DNA of 7,761 nt, from the NCBI GenBank assembly GCA_030636965.1, contig DAOVVW010000030.1, positions 1-7,761 on the forward strand, given 5' to 3'. Positions 1 to 5,867 of this stretch are shown here, in pieces. The translations under genes and the position numbers were made by a program. Numbering within the stretch: position 1 is the stretch's first letter; every line of letters begins with the position of its first letter. The stretch comes from Pseudomonadota bacterium (GTDB taxonomy: Bacteria > BMS3Abin14). The notes beneath the pieces were generated by a model. The model made no database searches, had not been told where the DNA came from, and saw nothing but the letters and a program-made list of their open reading frames with translations.

Positions 1-36
1 AGAAGTATACGTATCTGAGTAACGACGTATCGAGGT

Positions 37-183
37 AGAACATTAGAGCATTAGAAATTAGAGAATTAGACACGTTACTAATTACGCATTACGCGTCACA
101 CATCACGAATCAGCAGTCACTAATTACTCATAACGCATTACGTAAATCACGTTGGACATTGGACTTTGGACCTTGGACTCTGG
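37..183. repeat. Heptad-periodic intergenic tract
   Basis: From 72 to 183 the sequence divides into 16 consecutive 7-base units with no insertion or deletion. The units differ, but the last three or four bases of each are constrained: mostly TTAC or TCAC in the left two thirds, then TTGG in the right third (for example ACATTGG followed by ACTTTGG). From 37 to 71 the pattern is looser, with ATTAG recurring at spacings of 8, 7 and 8. No open reading frame covers it. It lies downstream of acnB. Function unknown. It resembles in kind, not in sequence, the heptameric short tandem repeats described in cyanobacteria. Confidence 0.8.
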
Positions 184-216
184 CCGAAGGCCAGCAGGAT
201 CCACGCATAAGCGTGG
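180..216. repeat. Two adjacent short hairpins
   Basis: CTGGCC-GAA-GGCCAG (180-194) is a perfect 6-bp stem with a three-base loop. CCACGC-ATAA-GCGTGG (201-216) is a perfect 6-bp stem with a four-base loop. They sit between the heptad tract and the terminator-like hairpin that follows acnB. The first has the same CC-GAA-GG core as the hairpin at 6095-6107, which also follows a heptad tract. Neither is followed by a T-run, so classical terminator function is doubtful. Confidence 0.6.
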
Positions 217-223
217 CCGTGGA

Positions 224-250
224 GTAAAAAGCCATGGACGGACTTTTAAC
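224..250 (-). terminator. Terminator-like hairpin after acnB (module A repeat)
   Basis: Reading the minus strand, this begins eight bases after the acnB stop codon. It is a copy of repeat module A: GT(T)AAAAG, a short inner stem CCGT/ATGG, then CTTTTTAC. The A-run, small GC-containing hairpin and T-run together resemble a bidirectional intrinsic terminator. This copy has one mismatch in the outer stem and one G-T wobble in the inner stem. The repeat's conserved left flank (consensus TTGTTAGGGTCG) appears here as TTTTGACAGGGTCG, with the TGA being the acnB stop. Termination is inferred from structure only. Confidence 0.5.
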
Positions 251-257
251 GACCCTG

Positions 258-2852
258 TCAAAATTCAAGAGGTTTGTTTATCTTCGTTTCGTTGGGCTTG
301 ATCCTCTTGTTATAAAGGGTCTGATACTCGTTAACGGTTGGTATCTTCCCCAGCACACCGGAAATTGCCGCTACAACAGATGAGCCCAGATACACCTGTG
401 CCCCGGTACCCATCCTGTTTTCGAAATTTCTCGTGCTGGTGGAAACCACAGTGGAGCCTGTTGCCACCTGACCCTGGTTGCCCATGCACAGTGAGCAGCC
501 CGGTACATGGATGTTGGCGCCGGCAAACATGAGTTTTTGATGGACGCCTTCGTTGGTAAGCTCGATGTTGCTTTCCCTGTCCGGGGGTACAGCCCAGAAC
601 CGGACGTTCTCGGATACCCTCTTGTCAGACATAATGAGAGAAGCTGCCCTGAAATCGGTGATATCAACCATGCATGATCCCACAAAGATCTCGTCGATAT
701 CAGTTCCGGCAGCCTCCGAGAGAGTTACTATTTTGTCAGGGTCGTTGGGTGCCGCAAGGAGGGGTTCGGTGATGGTATTCAGATCTATTTCAATTACGTC
801 AGCGTATGAGGCCCCGGCGTCGGCCTCCATAAAGGTAGGCGATTTGAGCCATTTTTTCATAAGGTTGATTATTACCTTGATCTGCTTAGACCGGTTTCTC
901 TTGATGAAATTCTCCTCAAGGAACTTGATATTGTTTTTAACGTACTCGATGATCCTGTCGGGTGAATGGGCAAAGGTGCATGCAGCCGCTGAGCGCTCGG
1001 CTGAAGTATCAGTAAATTTATAGGCGTCCTCAACGCTTATATCTCCGAGGCCCTCAATCTCCAGTATTCTGTCCGCGAAGACGTTTACCTTTTCATCACC
1101 CTTTTTGAGGTTCAGTTTCCCCTCCTGAATGGCGACCCACGGAATGGCGTTGACAAGGTCCCTGGTAGTAATACCCTCCTGGATCTCACCACTGAAGCGA
1201 ACCAGTACTGATTCAGGCATATCCAGAGGCAGGTATCCCTGGCTTGCGGCGAAGGCGACAAGATCTGATCCAGCCGGGAAGCTTATCCCGATGGGGAACC
1301 TGGTGTGGCTGTCGCCGCCGGTCCCTACGAAATATGGCAGGAGGAACCTGTTCCCGTTTGTGTGGATAATGCCATCTCCCGGTCTGAGGGCAATGCCGCC
1401 GAGCCTGTTCACAAAGTCGGTCAGGGTGAACTGCATTTCGGCGTCCTTGCTCCTCGGTCCTGCTGCCGTGTGGCAGAAGGACTGTATAAAAACAGTGGCA
1501 AAATGTGTGCAGGCAAGCTCCTCCAGTTCCTGGCGGGTCATCTTTCCAGTTGTATCCTGAGAGAAGACAAGGTGTGCCTGTGGCTCCGCATATTCTCCGG
1601 GGAGAACTCCCGCAAGACCTGCTGCGGTGCCCACAAGCTTCTGTGCCAGGGAATACGGCTGACCCTTTTGTGCTTCTTTTCTTTCCGGGAGAGTCATTGG
1701 AGGATCATCCGCATCTATTCCCAGTTTGGAACAGATCTCCCTTGCCCTGGAGGTGAGTTTGCGGCCGATTATGAGGAGGTTTCTGCCGCCTGCTCTTGCC
1801 TCCTCGGAGATGGATGGAGGATCAATGGAAAACTCCGTCAGAACTTTTCCGGTATCCTTATCGGTAACCTTTCCTGATGGGAAGTCAATCTCAACCAGGA
1901 GCCCCTCTGTGAGCTTGCCGGCTGCGCACCTTACCGGAACGGCACCACACCCTCTGAGGGTATTGAAAAAGATGGGCGCTATCTTGGAGGCCATTACCAC
2001 ACCTCCGCGGCGTTTGTTTGGAGTATATGGTATGTCCTGGCCTATCCACCATATGAGTGAATTTGACGCTGATTTTCTGCTGCTTCCGGTTCCCACAACA
2101 TCGCCTGCAAAAAGGATCGGGATGTCTGGATTTTTTCGTTTGAGGCTCTCCAGCCTGGTCAGAAAATCCTTGTCCCCGGGGCTTGTGGAAAGCATGGAAA
2201 GCGCATGAAGGGGGATATCGTCCCTTGTGCCGGCTTCCTGTGCGGGGGAGAAAAAATCGGTATTGATCTCACCTGATGTTCTGGCAACTACACACGTTAC
2301 CTTCTCAGGAAGCGGTTCTATGGCATCGAACCATTTCCCCGATGCCCAGCTTGCCAGGATACGAGTTGCGAATTCATTTCCCTTCTTTGCCAGGTCCGAG
2401 ATCTCCGTTACCTTGAGAGGGGAGATCAGGATCAGAAGACTCAGAAACTGGGCGGACAGATCGGCTGTTTCTTCATCTATTTCCAATGCGTCAACCAGGT
2501 GCGGAATATTGGCTCCTCCACCCATATGTCCCAGCATCTGAATAGCTTCAAGCCGGCTGATGTGAGGAGAATTCTTTTTGCCCTTGAGGATATCTCCCAA
2601 CCAGTCAGCTTTGACGTAAGAGGCGTCTGTCACGCCTGGAGAAACTCTTTCGCCAAGGAGATACACCAGAGATTCGACTGTATCCTTCTGCCCCTGAAGG
2701 ACGAAAGCCCCCGGATCAATGTCATCTTCAAGGAGAGCTTCGCACACCGCAGCGACCTGCTCCTCATTCAGGGGAAGGGGCGGTATGCCATCTGATTCGC
2801 GCTCTTGTTCGGCTTTTAGGTATTCGGCAACAAATGATTCAAGAGATGCCAT
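258..2852 (-). CDS. acnB: Aconitate hydratase B (bifunctional aconitase / 2-methylisocitrate dehydratase)
   Basis: Cytoplasmic [4Fe-4S] enzyme that interconverts citrate and isocitrate via cis-aconitate. AcnB enzymes can also hydrate 2-methyl-cis-aconitate in the methylcitrate cycle. The 864 residues match the AcnB length (E. coli 865) and the AcnB domain order: an N-terminal HEAT-like helical domain (about 1-160), then the swivel domain (about 165-370, with GTGSSRKSASNS at 254-265), then the three catalytic domains. Cluster ligands are visible as Cys727 (VGSC), Cys786 and Cys789 (PGCSLCMGNQG). Their spacing of 59 and 3 residues equals that of E. coli Cys710, 769 and 772. Also visible are GGDSHTRFP (512-520) and the substrate-binding STSTRNFENRMG (804-815). 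The ATG is supported by AAGGAGG six bases upstream. No frameshift or missing catalytic residue is seen. A methylcitrate role cannot be judged because no prp genes are in view. Confidence 0.97.
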   Translation of the reverse strand: MASLESFVAEYLKAEQERESDGIPPLPLNEEQVAAVCEALLEDDIDPGAFVLQGQKDTVESLVYLLGERVSPGVTDASYVKADWLGDILKGKKNSPHISRLEAIQMLGHMGGGANIPHLVDALEIDEETADLSAQFLSLLILISPLKVTEISDLAKKGNEFATRILASWASGKWFDAIEPLPEKVTCVVARTSGEINTDFFSPAQEAGTRDDIPLHALSMLSTSPGDKDFLTRLESLKRKNPDIPILFAGDVVGTGSSRKSASNSLIWWIGQDIPYTPNKRRGGVVMASKIAPIFFNTLRGCGAVPVRCAAGKLTEGLLVEIDFPSGKVTDKDTGKVLTEFSIDPPSISEEARAGGRNLLIIGRKLTSRAREICSKLGIDADDPPMTLPERKEAQKGQPYSLAQKLVGTAAGLAGVLPGEYAEPQAHLVFSQDTTGKMTRQELEELACTHFATVFIQSFCHTAAGPRSKDAEMQFTLTDFVNRLGGIALRPGDGIIHTNGNRFLLPYFVGTGGDSHTRFPIGISFPAGSDLVAFAASQGYLPLDMPESVLVRFSGEIQEGITTRDLVNAIPWVAIQEGKLNLKKGDEKVNVFADRILEIEGLGDISVEDAYKFTDTSAERSAAACTFAHSPDRIIEYVKNNIKFLEENFIKRNRSKQIKVIINLMKKWLKSPTFMEADAGASYADVIEIDLNTITEPLLAAPNDPDKIVTLSEAAGTDIDEIFVGSCMVDITDFRAASLIMSDKRVSENVRFWAVPPDRESNIELTNEGVHQKLMFAGANIHVPGCSLCMGNQGQVATGSTVVSTSTRNFENRMGTGAQVYLGSSVVAAISGVLGKIPTVNEYQTLYNKRIKPNETKINKPLEF

Positions 2853-2858
2853 TGATGC

Positions 2859-2865
2859 CCTCCTT
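2859..2865 (-). promoter_or_regulatory. Ribosome binding site of acnB
   Basis: Minus-strand AAGGAGG lies six bases before the ATG at 2852. It is a near-perfect Shine-Dalgarno sequence and fixes the start codon. Confidence 0.85.
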
Positions 2866-2960
2866 GTGAGTAAGTGTCAAAAAATAGTTATCTAAATTGA
2901 ATTGGTGAACCGATCAGCTCTGCCAGGATAATTTTGTAACCATTTAATATATAAAAGAAT

Positions 2961-2995
2961 AACTCGAAGCCCGAAACTCGAAATCCGGAACTACG
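2961..2995. repeat. Short heptad-periodic tract in the acnB leader
   Basis: Five in-register 7-base units with consensus AACTCGA. The first and third units are identical and the second, fourth and fifth diverge. The tract lies between the candidate acnB promoter and the start codon, so it would be part of a 5' untranslated leader of about 155 bases. It shares the 7-base period of the other tracts in this window but not their sequence. Confidence 0.6.
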
Positions 2996-3012
2996 CCCCA
3001 CAGCTTCTGTAT

Positions 3013-3024
3013 ATTGTATACAAT
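3013..3024. promoter_or_regulatory. Palindromic operator, GntR-family type
   Basis: ATTGTATACAAT is a perfect 12-bp inverted repeat. Its core TTGTATACAA matches the style of operator bound by FadR/VanR-subfamily GntR repressors; that comparison is from family knowledge. It covers the -10 element of the candidate acnB promoter, the usual position for repression by occlusion. No regulator gene is in the window. At this base composition a chance palindrome is possible. Confidence 0.45.
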
Positions 3025-3043
3025 CATTCGGGGTTGGTGTAAA
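3015..3043 (-). promoter_or_regulatory. Candidate sigma-70 promoter of acnB
   Basis: On the minus strand, TTTACA (5 of 6 to TTGACA; plus 3038-3043) is followed after exactly 17 bases by TATACA (4 of 6 to TATAAT; plus 3015-3020). Transcription would start near 3007, giving a leader of about 155 bases before the acnB ATG. The overlap of the -10 box with the palindrome at 3013-3024 supports a regulated promoter. The prediction is by eye. Confidence 0.45.
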
Positions 3044-3047
3044 GACA

Positions 3048-3075
3048 GTTCAACGTGCAATGTTCAACGTTGAAA
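3048..3075. repeat. Heptad-periodic tract, left arm of an inverted pair
   Basis: Four in-register 7-base units with consensus GTTCAAC; the first and third are identical. It contains the 12-bp palindrome TTCAACGTTGAA (3063-3074). It is related, in inverted orientation, to the tract at 3177-3211. Confidence 0.6.
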
Positions 3076-3176
3076 CTATGAATATTGTCAGGGGTAAATT
3101 TGAAAAGGCAGGTATTAGTTTTCTTGAGTTGTTATTGTGTTGGTCTGATGAAGTCTATCGTTGATGAATCGAAATT
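3076..3176. other. Spacer between inverted heptad tracts, no gene seen
   Basis: About 100 bases of AT-rich DNA between two oppositely oriented heptad tracts, and so also between the acnB promoter and the 3' end of the parvulin gene. I find no convincing gene, terminator or RNA. A 28-codon plus-strand reading frame from an ATG at 3078 has no ribosome binding site and no recognisable product. Confidence 0.4.
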
Positions 3177-3211
3177 AACTTTGAACGTTGAACGTTAAGC
3201 ATTGAACAAGC
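3177..3211. repeat. Heptad-periodic tract after the parvulin gene, right arm of an inverted pair
   Basis: Five in-register 7-base units with consensus AACGTTG (for example AACTTTG then AACGTTG). It ends two bases from the stop codon of the 3214-4194 gene. Its reverse complement aligns with 3048-3075 and its edge, sharing GTTCAACGTT and most of the flanking bases. Confidence 0.6.
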
Positions 3212-3213
3212 AC

Positions 3214-4194
3214 TTACTTCATCACCACTTCTACCTTCGATTTTGAACGAAGTTCAGCAACGTGTCGGGAGATCATGGCCTTGGCTTTTGAATTCCTGAT
3301 CCTGACAACGATGTGATCTTTTACCTCGTCCAGGGAGCGTACTGAAGAAGGAGTCTTCTCGGTTATCTGGATAATGTGATATCCAAGCCTTGTCTTTATG
3401 GGTTTTGTATATTCACCAACGGACATGGCGAAAAGATTACTGTCTATCACCCGGGGCATGCTGCCTTTCTGAATCAGTCCCATTTCTCCGCCCCTGGTTC
3501 CACCGTAGGTGTCCTCCGAGTATTTAAGGGCGAGTTCCTTAAAATCCACGCCGGTAGATGCCTCTTTGTGGATCTTCATGGCCTTGGAGAGGGCGGATTC
3601 AGTTTCTTCGGGTTTTTTCCAGGCCCATACTCTTATGAGAACCTGCCTTGCGCGTACGCTCTCAGAAGTTGTGAAACGGGATAAATTGCGATTGTAGTAT
3701 TCCCTGATCTCACCGTCCGTAATCGATATATGAGAATAAACCGTTTTTTCCAGATACCTGTTGATAACCAGGTTTCTGAAGATGCTTTTTTTGAGATCCT
3801 GTTGAACTGTTGTATTGCATGCCAGTGCGGCAGTGAGCTCTTCCTCGCCTCCGGCTTTCATCACTTCTCTCTGGTAGCGTTTCTCGGTTTCTACCGACAG
3901 TCCTGTGAATCTGTGCTTCAGCCCCTCCTGGTAAAGAAGTTCGATATTGATCAGGCGGTCCAGGACCTTCCTGCTGGCCCGACGTATTGAGACCTTTATT
4001 TTTCCTTTTGCAGAGCCGATCATGATGGTTCCGGAACGGGCCTGGTCGGCTTCTAAAGCGCAGGTAAGATCGTACTTCTGGATGGGGATCCCGTTGACCA
4101 AAGCGACTGGTGTTGTCCTTTCCTGGTTTGACAACACCAGTGAAGGGAAGATCAGAGAAATGAATACGAAGATTGTTAGAAAACGATAATGCAT
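3214..4194 (-). CDS. Secreted SurA/PpiC-like peptidyl-prolyl isomerase
   Basis: Predicted periplasmic chaperone or cis-trans prolyl isomerase, 326 residues. Residues 1-22 form a Sec signal peptide (basic start, hydrophobic stretch, likely cleavage after VLS). Residues 30-175 are a SurA-N-like helical chaperone region containing ALVNG and VLDRLINIELLYQEG. Residues 180-280 are a parvulin domain with GGEMGLIQKGSMP and the C-terminal signature LGYHIIQI (His273). The first conserved parvulin histidine (usually A-S/R-H-I-L) is Gln184 here, so isomerase activity may be low and the chaperone role dominant; that is inference. It is a paralogue of the 4804-5829 gene. The ATG is the only reasonable start because an in-frame TAG lies 18 bases upstream, but no clear Shine-Dalgarno sequence is seen. 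A hairpin-repeat element begins about 30 bases upstream. SurA, PrsA or PpiD orthology cannot be settled. Confidence 0.9.
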   Translation of the reverse strand: MHYRFLTIFVFISLIFPSLVLSNQERTTPVALVNGIPIQKYDLTCALEADQARSGTIMIGSAKGKIKVSIRRASRKVLDRLINIELLYQEGLKHRFTGLSVETEKRYQREVMKAGGEEELTAALACNTTVQQDLKKSIFRNLVINRYLEKTVYSHISITDGEIREYYNRNLSRFTTSESVRARQVLIRVWAWKKPEETESALSKAMKIHKEASTGVDFKELALKYSEDTYGGTRGGEMGLIQKGSMPRVIDSNLFAMSVGEYTKPIKTRLGYHIIQITEKTPSSVRSLDEVKDHIVVRIRNSKAKAMISRHVAELRSKSKVEVVMK

Positions 4195-4224
4195 AAGTTT
4201 GGGGAAATTCTACCTGCGGTAATT

Positions 4225-4507
4225 TTGTTAGGGTCGTAAAAAGGCCATCCTTGGCTTTTTACTTAGCGGAAAGAGAAAAGTGTCATTTTCTCTTTCCTCA
4301 CGGGTTATTGTTATTGTCGCAAAAAGTCCGAGATCGGCTTTTTGCTCCTCGGAGAGTGAAAAACGTCGTTTTCACTCTCCTCACGGATCAAAGTCTTGCT
4401 ACGCAAGCCGTTGATCCGGGCGCCCACGCTCGGGCGCGATGGTAATCATCAATGACTCACGGTTTATGTCATTGATCCGTGCGCCCATACTCGGGCGCGA
4501 GGGTAAT
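4225..4507. repeat. Composite hairpin-repeat element, copy 1 (two A-B units plus two C-D units)
   Basis: Mosaic of stem-loops. Module A at 4236-4262 (GTAAAAAG..CTTTTTAC, one bulged G) and at 4319-4345 (GCAAAAAG..CTTTTTGC). Module B, a purine-rich 12-bp perfect stem, at 4268-4297 and 4351-4380. Module C at 4384-4418 (CGGATCAA/TTGATCCG with an inner CTTGC/GCAAG stem) and at 4448-4476 (ATCAATGAC/GTCATTGAT). Module D, GCGCCC-N6-GGGCGC, at 4420-4437 and 4481-4498, each followed by GA-N2-GTAAT. The left edge TTGTTAGGGTCGTAAAAAG is shared with the copy at 5868. It fills most of the gap upstream of the 3214-4194 gene. No coding sequence is seen inside it. It resembles REP/REPIN or MITE-type dispersed palindromic DNA, but I do not recognise the family. 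Confidence 0.8.
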
Positions 4508-4533
4508 CGTTATTGTCGAAAATAGTCTACTCT

Positions 4534-4548
4534 ACTTGCTGTGCAAGT
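4534..4548. repeat. Small hairpin
   Basis: ACTTGC-TGT-GCAAGT, a perfect 6-bp stem with a three-base loop, just beyond the composite element. The bases between here and 4632 hold two short palindromes (ATACC-A-GGTAT at 4569-4579 and CAGGT-CA-ACCTG at 4600-4611) and nothing else I can name. Confidence 0.4.
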
Positions 4549-4631
4549 CATCAACTTTTGACCTCTGAATACCAGGTATGAAGCTAAATATAGTGGGTAC
4601 AGGTCAACCTGATCTGCTTTGAGAACAGGAA

Positions 4632-4659
4632 GAGGGACGCCCTTTTTAGCACGCCCCTC
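4632..4659 (-). promoter_or_regulatory. Hairpin overlapping a Shine-Dalgarno-like sequence
   Basis: On the minus strand GAGGGGCG pairs with CGTCCCTC (8 bp, one G-T wobble) around a 12-base loop. The 5' arm overlaps AGGAGG (plus 4656-4661). If this DNA is transcribed leftward from the promoter-like site at 4670-4696, the ribosome-binding-like sequence would be folded into the stem. The only start nearby is a GTG three bases away that opens a 22-codon frame (4652-4584), so a translated leader is uncertain. Confidence 0.3.
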
Positions 4660-4669
4660 CTAAGCTTTT

Positions 4670-4696
4670 ACTATACTACGAAGAGTCGTTTGTCAA
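4670..4696 (-). promoter_or_regulatory. Candidate promoter upstream of the secreted parvulin gene
   Basis: Minus-strand TTGACA (perfect -35; plus 4691-4696) is followed by TATAGT (5 of 6; plus 4670-4675) at a short 15-base spacing. The next gene leftward starts at 4194, so a transcript would carry a leader of about 470 bases containing the composite hairpin element. The short spacer and long leader keep confidence low. Confidence 0.3.
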
Positions 4697-4721
4697 TGTG
4701 GAAGAGTCGTTTCTCAATGGT
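4680..4721. repeat. 21-bp direct repeat, two copies
   Basis: GAAGAGTCGTTTGTCAATG (4680-4698) and GAAGAGTCGTTTCTCAATG (4701-4719) are tandem with a 21-base period and one mismatch over 19 bases. The difference changes TTGACA to TTGAGA on the minus strand. Direct repeats two helical turns apart over a -35 region are a common activator-site layout; that role is inferred. Confidence 0.65.
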
Positions 4722-4730
4722 TCAGGATTG

Positions 4731-4766
4731 GGTCGTAAAAAGTCCATTCATAGCTTTTTACTCCGC
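4731..4766 (-). terminator. Module A hairpin downstream of the lipoprotein parvulin gene
   Basis: Single copy of module A (core 4735-4761: GTAAAAAG, inner CCAT/ATAG with one C-A mismatch, CTTTTTAC) flanked by GGGTC and TCCGC exactly as in the composite elements. It lies about 40 bases past the stop of the 4804-5829 gene. The A-run, hairpin and T-run suggest a bidirectional intrinsic terminator. Termination is inferred from structure. Confidence 0.5.
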
Positions 4767-4803
4767 ACAAAGCGATGTTTAACTGTATTTCGAGTCTGCT
4801 CGG

Positions 4804-5829
4804 TCACTTTGGAGCCGACTGCTCGGATGGATTGGGCTGCTGGAGCTTTATCTCAACCTCCGCCCTGGAGGAGAGATCACTTATTTTTTTCCCGATCTGC
4901 TCGTTGACGCGTCCATTTCTTATAGTAGCGATCAGACGTTCTGAGGCTTCCTCGAAGGGAACGACAGACTTTTCCTTCCTTTCCGTAACTTTGATAACGT
5001 GAAAGCCGAAAGTTGTGAGAACCGGATCGCTGATCTCGCCTTTTTTCATGGAAAACGCGGCATCCTCAAAGGGTTTTACCATCCTCCCTCGTTGGAAAAA
5101 TCCAAGGTCTCCGCCGTTGGGACCGCTTGGACCCTCTGAGTGCTCTTTGGCGAGCTGGGAAAAATCCGTCTCGCCCTTTCTGGCGGTTGCTGCCAGATCC
5201 AGGGCCTTCTTCCTGGCATCCTCTCTTGCCTTCTCATCGTCACTTTCAGCGGATTTTATCAGGATGTGACTTGCTCTGACCTGCTCGGGTGTTTGGAAAT
5301 TATCCGGATTCTGGTCGAAAAACTCTCTAGCCTCGGTTTCGGTTACATTTACCTTACTTGCGATAGTTTCCTCTACGAATTGCTGGATGGCGAATTGCTT
5401 TTCTATGTTCTTCCTGAGTGTTTCTTTATCATACCCCCTGTTTTTCATCTCCGCCTGGAACTCTTCGGCTGTGGGGTATTGGGATGAGATATCGGTCAGG
5501 GCTTTATCGATCTCTTCTTCTGAAGCAGCGAAACCCCCCTTAATTGCTTCCTGGTACAGCAGTTCACCGGTGATTAGCTGGTCCAGTACTCTGGAAGCGA
5601 AGTTGCCCATTAACTCATCAATCGGTGTTTGGGCCTGGCCCATTCCAAATGCTACATTTCGAACGGCTGTTTCCAGTTCGGCCATGGAGATAGCTGCTCC
5701 ATTTACGATCGCCGCGGGAGCGCCATATTCTAAAGAAATCTCCTCTTTCGATCCTTTTTCACAGGATGTTATCGGGAGGATAAACAGAGATGCGATCAGC
5801 ATTGATGCCAGTAATCGAGTGGTTTTCAT
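4804..5829 (-). CDS. Lipoprotein peptidyl-prolyl cis-trans isomerase (parvulin/SurA-like)
   Basis: Predicted membrane-anchored extracytoplasmic foldase, 341 residues. Residues 1-22 are a lipoprotein signal peptide ending in the lipobox ITSC, with Cys23 the lipidation site. Residues 38-175 are a SurA-N-like helical region ([20 protein letters not shown]). Residues 184-284 form a full parvulin domain with RASHIL (His188), [13 protein letters not shown] and FGFHVIKV (His277), so the usual active-site histidines are present. The last 45 or so residues are helical then polar. Ser24 is absent; residue +2 after the Cys is Glu, not Asp, so an inner-membrane retention signal is not obvious, though the Lol +2 rule is calibrated on enterics. 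AAAGGA nine bases upstream supports the ATG. It is a paralogue of the 3214-4194 gene. Without sequence searches it cannot be assigned to PrsA, PpiD or another subgroup. Confidence 0.93.
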   Translation of the reverse strand: MKTTRLLASMLIASLFILPITSCEKGSKEEISLEYGAPAAIVNGAAISMAELETAVRNVAFGMGQAQTPIDELMGNFASRVLDQLITGELLYQEAIKGGFAASEEEIDKALTDISSQYPTAEEFQAEMKNRGYDKETLRKNIEKQFAIQQFVEETIASKVNVTETEAREFFDQNPDNFQTPEQVRASHILIKSAESDDEKAREDARKKALDLAATARKGETDFSQLAKEHSEGPSGPNGGDLGFFQRGRMVKPFEDAAFSMKKGEISDPVLTTFGFHVIKVTERKEKSVVPFEEASERLIATIRNGRVNEQIGKKISDLSSRAEVEIKLQQPNPSEQSAPK

Positions 5830-5838
5830 TTAAACGTG

Positions 5839-5864
5839 TCCTTTCATATTTTTTGTTCATTATA
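5839..5864 (-). promoter_or_regulatory. -10 box and ribosome binding site of the lipoprotein parvulin gene
   Basis: The minus strand carries a perfect TATAAT (plus 5859-5864) about 30 bases before the ATG, and AAAGGA (plus 5839-5844) nine bases before it. No good -35 lies 16-18 bases upstream; that stretch is the T-run of the module A hairpin. The repeat therefore abuts or replaces the upstream promoter half. The RBS is firm, the promoter tentative. Confidence 0.4.
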
Positions 5865-5867
5865 ATA

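Noticed and set aside
37..183. Possible CRISPR array
   Set aside because: The unit is 7 bases with no repeat-spacer alternation, and no cas genes are present.
1305..1877. Plus-strand open frame of 190 codons, and several others inside 338-2795
   Set aside because: They lie antisense within acnB, whose protein matches AcnB throughout. The antisense translations show no domain or ribosome binding site.
2881..2909. Second possible acnB promoter (TTCACC, 17 bases, TATTTT on the minus strand)
   Set aside because: Both boxes match only 4 of 6, and the AT-rich leader gives such matches easily. The site at 3015-3043 is better. The TTGACA at 2875-2880 has no usable -10 before the start codon.
3078..3164. 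28-codon plus-strand frame between the inverted heptad tracts
   Set aside because: No Shine-Dalgarno sequence, no recognisable product, and it lies inside a repeat-bounded non-coding stretch.
4251..4445. 64-codon plus-strand frame
   Set aside because: It consists almost wholly of hairpin-repeat modules A-D, so the open frame is incidental.
4225..4507. Structured RNA such as a riboswitch
   Set aside because: The same modules recur at several loci with variable order and number, which fits dispersed repeats better. No known riboswitch core is recognised.
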